Below, one piece after another: positions 59,110-64,000 of a stretch of 64,000 nucleotides of DNA. The translations under genes were made by a program, and so were the position numbers. Origin of the DNA: Sodiomyces alkalinus F11 (taxonomy: Eukaryota; Ascomycota; Sordariomycetes; Glomerellales; Plectosphaerellaceae). Each line of letters opens with the position of its first letter. Within the stretch, counting starts at the first letter, position 1. The notes beneath the pieces were generated by a model. The model saw only the letters and a list, made by a program, of their open reading frames with translations, ran no database searches and was not told where the DNA came from. The DNA lies in contig NW_021167080.1 in NCBI RefSeq assembly GCF_003711515.1, forward strand, positions 4,645,255-4,709,254. Direction: 5' to 3'.

Positions 59110-61779
59110 ATGTGCGGCATCTTCGCGTGTCATCGGTAAGTACTCCGTACTTTGATTCTTTGCGCCGTTGTGTGACTTCTTTCGTTGTCCCGCAACCGGC
59201 CGCGGCTGCGGTTGCGGTTGCGATTTGCGCAGATGGAGGGGCACCAGAAATTACTGCCAAAAAAGCCACCACAACCAGGACCACAACCACGACCACGACC
59301 GTTACCAGCGGCGGAGGGGCTTTTCTGTTGCCCGTGATGCTAACATAGCTGCGACCAGTCACCCCGACGTTCACAAGTTCAAGCCGACAGCTCTTCGGCT
59401 AGCCAAGGCGTATGTCGTGATCATATCCCCTCCCCCTTGTCTATCTGGTTGAGTCGCATTGATTGACGTATCTTGGCAGTGTCCGGCATCGGGGTCCTGA
59501 TTGGAGTGAGTCCTGAATCCAACACACAGGGGAGAAGAGAACACTCAATTCTAACGCTCGGAAAACAGGTGGCAACGTCATTGCCAACAACACAAGTGAG
59601 CGAGCCTCTTTTTTTTTTTTTTTTTTTTTTTTCGTCCTGAACCGCGACCCCGAGGAGCCATTAATTGACCTTGATTATAGTTCTTTGCCATGAGCGACTC
59701 TCCATCGTCGGTGTCGGTGAGTCACGACTTAACCCCTATGACTTAGCCCCCCTTTTGGCCCTTCTTCGACTACAGCATCAACATCCATGATGCCCACGTA
59801 CAACGGCCCCTTGATTGCCCAGTGCTGACTATATGCACAGAGTCCGGCGCGCAGCCACTCACTAGTCCCGACGAGAACATCATCCTCGCTGTCAACGGCG
59901 AAATTTACAACCACCGTCTGATTCGAAAGGGCCTTAAGAATGACTATCACTACAAGACCACCTCGGATTGCGAGGTCATTATTCCTCTCGTGAGTTGATT
60001 CGCCATTCTCGCTCTCGTTGGCCTTCTACTTTTTGGCGCTTGCCTCGGGGTTGAAGGACATTGGCATTGGCCGCTAACGGCGACTTAACTTGTGCCTCGT
60101 AGTACATGGAATATGGCCTTGATGCGCCGAAACATCTCGACGGCATGTTCTCCTTCGTTCTCTACGACAAGAAGCAGGACCGGACTATCGCTGCCCGCGA
60201 TCCCATTGGCATTACCACTTTCTACCAGGGATGGTCTTCCAAGGAGCCCGGCGCCGTGTATTTCTCTTCCGAGCTCAAGTCGCTACACCCCGTCTGCGAC
60301 AAGATCCAGGCCTTCCCCCCAGGCCATGTGTTCGACTCGGCGACGGGTGAACTTACCCGATACTTCCAGCCTTCCTGGTGGGATCCCGCAAAGGTTCCCA
60401 GCACACCGCTGGACCTGAAGCTCCTGCGGGAGAAACTAGAAAAGTCGGTCCGCAAGCGTCTCATGGCCGAGGTGCCCTACGGCGTCCTTCTGTCGGGTGG
60501 CCTGGACTCGAGCTTGGTGGCCTCTATTGCCCAGCGGGAGACGTTGCGCCTGAAGAAGGCGGCCCTGGAGGCCAACGCCGGCGCGGACCCCGTGCCCGAG
60601 AACCCGGACTCCGGCGAGGGCCTTGTCGGCATCGACGACGACAACACGCTGTCCACCGTCACCTACCTGCCGCAGCTCAACTCCTTCTCCATCGGCCTGC
60701 CGGGCGCCCCCGACAACAAGGCCGCCCTGGAGGTGGCCAAGTTCCTGGGCACCAAGCACCACGTCATGACCTTCACCGTCGAGGACGGCCTCAACGCGCT
60801 CTCGGATGTCATCTACCACCTCGAGTCGTACGACGTCACCACGATCCGGGCCTCGACGCCCATGTACCTGCTGTCGCGCAAGATCAAGGCCATGGGCATC
60901 AAGATGGTGCTCAGCGGCGAGGGAAGCGACGAGACCTTCGGCGGGTATCTCTACTTCCATGCGGCCCCGGACAAGAAGGCCTTCCACGAGGAGACGGTGC
61001 GTCGCGTCAAGAACCTGCATCTTTCCGATTGTCTCCGCGCCAACAAGTCGACGTCGGCATGGGGCTTGGAGGCCCGCGTTCCGTTCCTGGACAAGGAGGT
61101 GAGTGTTGTGATAGACCCCTATTAGATGGCCGCCACTTCACGTATGCCCGTACTAATATGCCATTTTTCTTCTTCTTTTCTGTGCAGTTCCTCGAGCTGG
61201 CCATGAACATCGACCCTCAGGAGAAAATGATCACAAGCGAACGCATTGAGAAGTACATCCTGCGCAAGGCGTTCGATACTTCGGACGAACCCGGCGCCGA
61301 GCCTTACCTGCCGGATAACATCCTCTGGAGACAAAAGGAGCAGTTCTCGGACGGCGTCGGATACGGCTGGATCGACGCGCTCAAGGAGAACGCGGAGATT
61401 CATGTGACGGATGAGATGATGAAGAACCCCAAGCCGGAGTGGGGGGACGACATTCCGGATACCAAGGAAGCGTGAGTCGTCCTTGGGTCTGGTCCTGTGG
61501 GGATGTCATGAGCATGAGCGAAGTATGGTGTTGCTGACGAACAATTACGACGTATAGGTACTGGTACCGGCTTATGTTCGATGAGCATTTCCCTCCTCAC
61601 TGCGCCTCGACCGTCCAGCGGTGGGTGCCGACATGGTCGAAGCAGACCGACCCCAGTGGAAGGTGAGTAGTATTCCCGAGGATGAGATGGATCTTTGATA
61701 AAATGAAAGGACGGGGACTAATGAGTCACATAACAGAGCCATCGCCATCCACAACCAGAAGTATAAGACGGCGGCGTAA
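59110..61779 (+). CDS. asn2: Asparagine synthetase (glutamine-hydrolysing)
   Basis: Makes Asn from Asp, ATP and Gln-derived ammonia in the cytosol. Ten exons: 59110-59135, 59359-59409, 59480-59505, 59569-59595, 59681-59716, 59841-59989, 60103-61098, 61188-61471, 61558-61662 and 61737-61779; 580 aa, normal for fungi. The joins give [55 protein letters not shown] and AVNGEIYNH, the class II glutaminase domain with nucleophile Cys2. The synthetase domain has the ATP pyrophosphate loop SGGLDSS (236-242) and [16 protein letters not shown]. The product ends KYKTAA. Four exons near the 5' end are only 26-36 nt. TGAGTCA occurs at 59718 and 61722, but within introns. Expression is probably under amino-acid control, as known for this enzyme in fungi; the sequence alone does not show it. 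Confidence 0.96.
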
Positions 61780-62610
61780 AGGGGGGGGGACGGAACGAGC
61801 TGGCTGTAGACGCACGAGGTGAAGGGGAGATAAAGAAAACGGGACTCGGGAGATGGCTCCAGGGTAAAGGGGTGATCAATGTTTCATGGCGATGCTAGAA
61901 CATACTCCTATGGCTGGATTCGCTGGACTCCAGGATGGGTGCCGGATAAAGATGAAATGATATAGAAATGCAAGCATTGAGCAAGGCCTTTCTACCGTGT
62001 TTCGGTTTCTATTCCGGGGAAAGTGCATAAACTGCGCGGTTTAAGGTCCCTCATGACGATGCGTTTCATGCGCGCTGGTTCCCTTGCCAGTGGTGTTGTC
62101 CCGTTGTCCAAGGCCAACTGACAAGCCATTGAAACGTCTCTCACCTGACGGGGAATTTTACTGGGTCACCCCAAATTAGCTCCCAATTCTCCCCAACAAT
62201 CATCAATGCACCCAATCACAGCACGTCCACGTGGGGTCAAAAGTACTCGTTACAGACTAGCGTGTCTCGTCACATGAGAGCATTGAGGTCACGTCTTTTT
62301 ACCGGGCCGAGTTACGCCGGGATCTCTGACAACCAATGGACGAGCTCTAAACGAATTTCCCTGGGCTTCCATTCCGGCAGTCGACTTTCTGTTAGGTACT
62401 GCGTATTCCGTACTCCTGGGGGAAAAAAAAGGGAAAAAAAAAGGGACAACCCCCAAGTACTCCGTAATTACCTGCACTTGCTTTACCGCGCCCTTTTTCC
62501 ACGATTGCCTCATCTCTTTTTCTCGTTACATACTTCCATCTCTCCATCCATAATCTACGTCGTACCATCATACTCCTTAATCACCCCTTTCCTCCTCTTC
62601 CACAGTCAAG
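61780..62610. other. intergenic region asn2-porin
   Basis: About 830 bp with the asn2 3' UTR and porin promoter. ATTCCGTACTCC (62403-62414) and TACTCCGTA (62459-62467) flank an A-rich stretch, and pyrimidine-rich sequence runs up to the start codon (62505-62605). The frame starting at 62262 is fortuitous. Confidence 0.5.
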
Positions 62611-64000
62611 ATGGCCGTCCCCAACTTTGCCGATATCGCCAAGGCGAGCAACGACGTATGTCATGTCTTCCCACGCTTTCTATCCATTCCATTTTGACCT
62701 GGCTGCCGAGGTGGTCTCCTTGAGCTCCCTCGGCCAAAACAAAACAACCAAACGGAATCGCATGACGTGGCCATCAACTGATTGATTCACGGATGCATTC
62801 TCTGAATACTCGACCATCTTCCAGATGAATTGAAAGCTAAACTATATCCTCTCTACTAGCTCCTCAACAAAGACTTCTACCATCTCTCTGTCGCCACCTT
62901 TGAGCTTAAGAGCAATGCGCCCAACAATGTCGCCTTCAAGGTGACCGGAAAGGCCTCTCACGAGAAGGCCACCGCCGGAGCTGTAAGTTGTGCTCTCACA
63001 CCACTGATTGGCTTTCTATATGCATCGCACTCGGTCATGGAGAGCTTCAGCTAACGTTTCCTTTCTTCTTCCTCCATCGCAGCTTGAGGGCAAATACGTC
63101 GAGAAGGGCACTGGTACAACACCCCCGTCCAACAGCAACAATATGCAAACTGTTATTTCTGGACGTCGTTATATTAGAGGGTCGATCCTCCAAGTGGCTC
63201 GGATCTCGCCCGACTACGCAGACGTCCCAGTGGACGTCGCCGTCAGACTCAGTCCTCCGATCTGGCTTCTGGCTTGAAGGTGCTAACATCGTACTGCATG
63301 ACAGGCCTCACCCTCACCCAGACCTGGACCACCACCAACGCGCTCGACACCAAGGTGGAGCTCGCCGACACCCTGGCCAAGGGCTTCAAGGCCGAGGGCA
63401 TCTTCAGCTTCCTCCCCGCGACCCACGCCACCGGCGCCAAGGTCAACCTCCACTTCAAGCAGCCCAACTTCCACGGCCGCGCCTTCTTCGACCTCCTCAA
63501 GGGCCCCGTCGCCAACATCGACGCCGTCGTCGGCCACGAGGGCTTCCTCGCCGGCGCCTCGGCCGGCTACGACGTCAACAAGGCCGCCGTCACCAACTAC
63601 TCCGCCACCGTCGGCTTCACCACCCCCGCCTACACCGCCGCCATCGCCGCCACCGAGAACCTGAGCGTCTTCGCCGCTTCGTACTACCACAAGGTCAACA
63701 GCCAGGTTGAGGCCGGTGCCAAGGCTACCTGGAACTCCAAGACCGGCAACAACGTCGGTCTCGAGGTTGCCAGCAAGTACCGCATTGACCCCGTCTCCTT
63801 CGCCAAGGTTCGTCTCCACTCCCTTCCCCCCCATTTCTTTCCTTTCTGTTATGGTTTCCTAATCTGCGGGTGCTTCACTCCCCCCCGTAACAGGTCAAGG
63901 TCAACGACCGCGGTGTTGCTGCTCTCGCCTACAACGTCCTCCTCCGCCCCGGCGTCACTCTCGGTCTCGGCGCATCCTTCGATACCCAGAAGCTTGACCA
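62611..64000 (+). CDS. por1: Mitochondrial outer membrane porin (VDAC), 3' end beyond window
   Basis: Voltage-dependent anion channel, the main metabolite pore of the mitochondrial outer membrane. Exons: 62611-62655, 62860-62982, 63083-63113, 63305-63807 and 63894-64000 (continuing). About 269 residues are visible of a usual ~283. The N-terminal helix MAVPNFADIAKASNDLLNKDFYH is followed by alternating beta-strand sequence (FELKSNAPNNVAFKVTGKA, GLTLTQTWTTTNALDTKVEL, ATWNSKTGNNVGLEVASKY). The eukaryotic porin signature YRIDPVSFAKVKVNDRGVAALAYNVLL bridges the last intron. The predicted C-terminal strand lies past position 64000. Start chosen for conservation and context (TCAAGATGG). Codons are strongly C-ending, fitting high expression. 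Confidence 0.95.

Noticed and set aside
59718..61728. TGAGTCA (Gcn4/Cpc1-type) sites at 59718 and 61722 as asn2 control elements
   Set aside because: Both are intronic; the first overlaps a splice donor, which itself resembles the motif. Chance is a sufficient explanation.

Overview
The window is nuclear DNA of a filamentous ascomycete, most likely a Sordariomycete. The reasons are short introns (59 to about 200 nt) with fungal GTNNGT donors and CTAAC-type branch sites, eight genes with clear fungal orthologues, and long retrotransposon tracts carrying the signature of RIP (repeat-induced point mutation: CpA to TpA on either strand). In those tracts TA is very common, CA and TG are scarce, CG is kept, and nearly all stop codons can be explained as mutated Gln or Trp codons.

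Region 1 (1-45866) is a gene-free retrotransposon island. From left to right: 720 bp of unassigned mutated DNA; two Ty3/gypsy 'family A' pieces facing each other as an inverted repeat (721-2395 and 2641-8463); a less mutated relict with an LTR-like promoter (8464-9960); and a truncated Ty3 pol of 'family C' (9990-12685). Then comes a nested structure that can be unpicked from target-site duplications (TSDs) and LTR pairs. Ty1/copia element D (12686-45866) carries two separate insertions. One is copia element E2 (13034-25622, TSD AGGGG), itself split by an opposite-facing sister copy, E1 (13880-20248, TSD TTATT). The other is Ty3 element A2 (27869-42522, TSD TATCC), itself split by Ty3 element B (28610-36022, TSD GCGAG). 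All seven reverse transcriptases whose active site I could read carry one Asp-to-Asn change, and both readable gag zinc knuckles have Tyr at every metal-ligand position. Families A and B each hold an extra cysteine-containing reading frame on the strand opposite to pol, between integrase and the 3' LTR.

Region 2 (45867-64000) is ordinary unmutated euchromatin with eight genes: sts1/cut8 (+), rad52 (+), an ABC1/UbiB-type mitochondrial kinase-like gene (-), an unrecognised fungal gene (+), pex19 (-), ubc9 (+), asn2 (+) and the mitochondrial porin/VDAC gene (+, cut by the window end). I rebuilt the exon structures by hand from splice signals and protein-family conservation; every joined reading frame closes without a frameshift. 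The genes are housekeeping and do not form a pathway cluster, although sts1 (nuclear proteasome tethering), rad52 (recombination) and ubc9 (SUMO conjugation) all act in nuclear genome maintenance. Notable gene-level details are a GC-AG intron beside a 24-nt exon in ubc9, an 8-nt first coding exon in rad52, and a 24-T tract in an asn2 intron.

The main limits: element boundaries inside RIP-mutated DNA are certain only where an LTR end or TSD is visible; sequence identity was judged by eye; no database search was possible.
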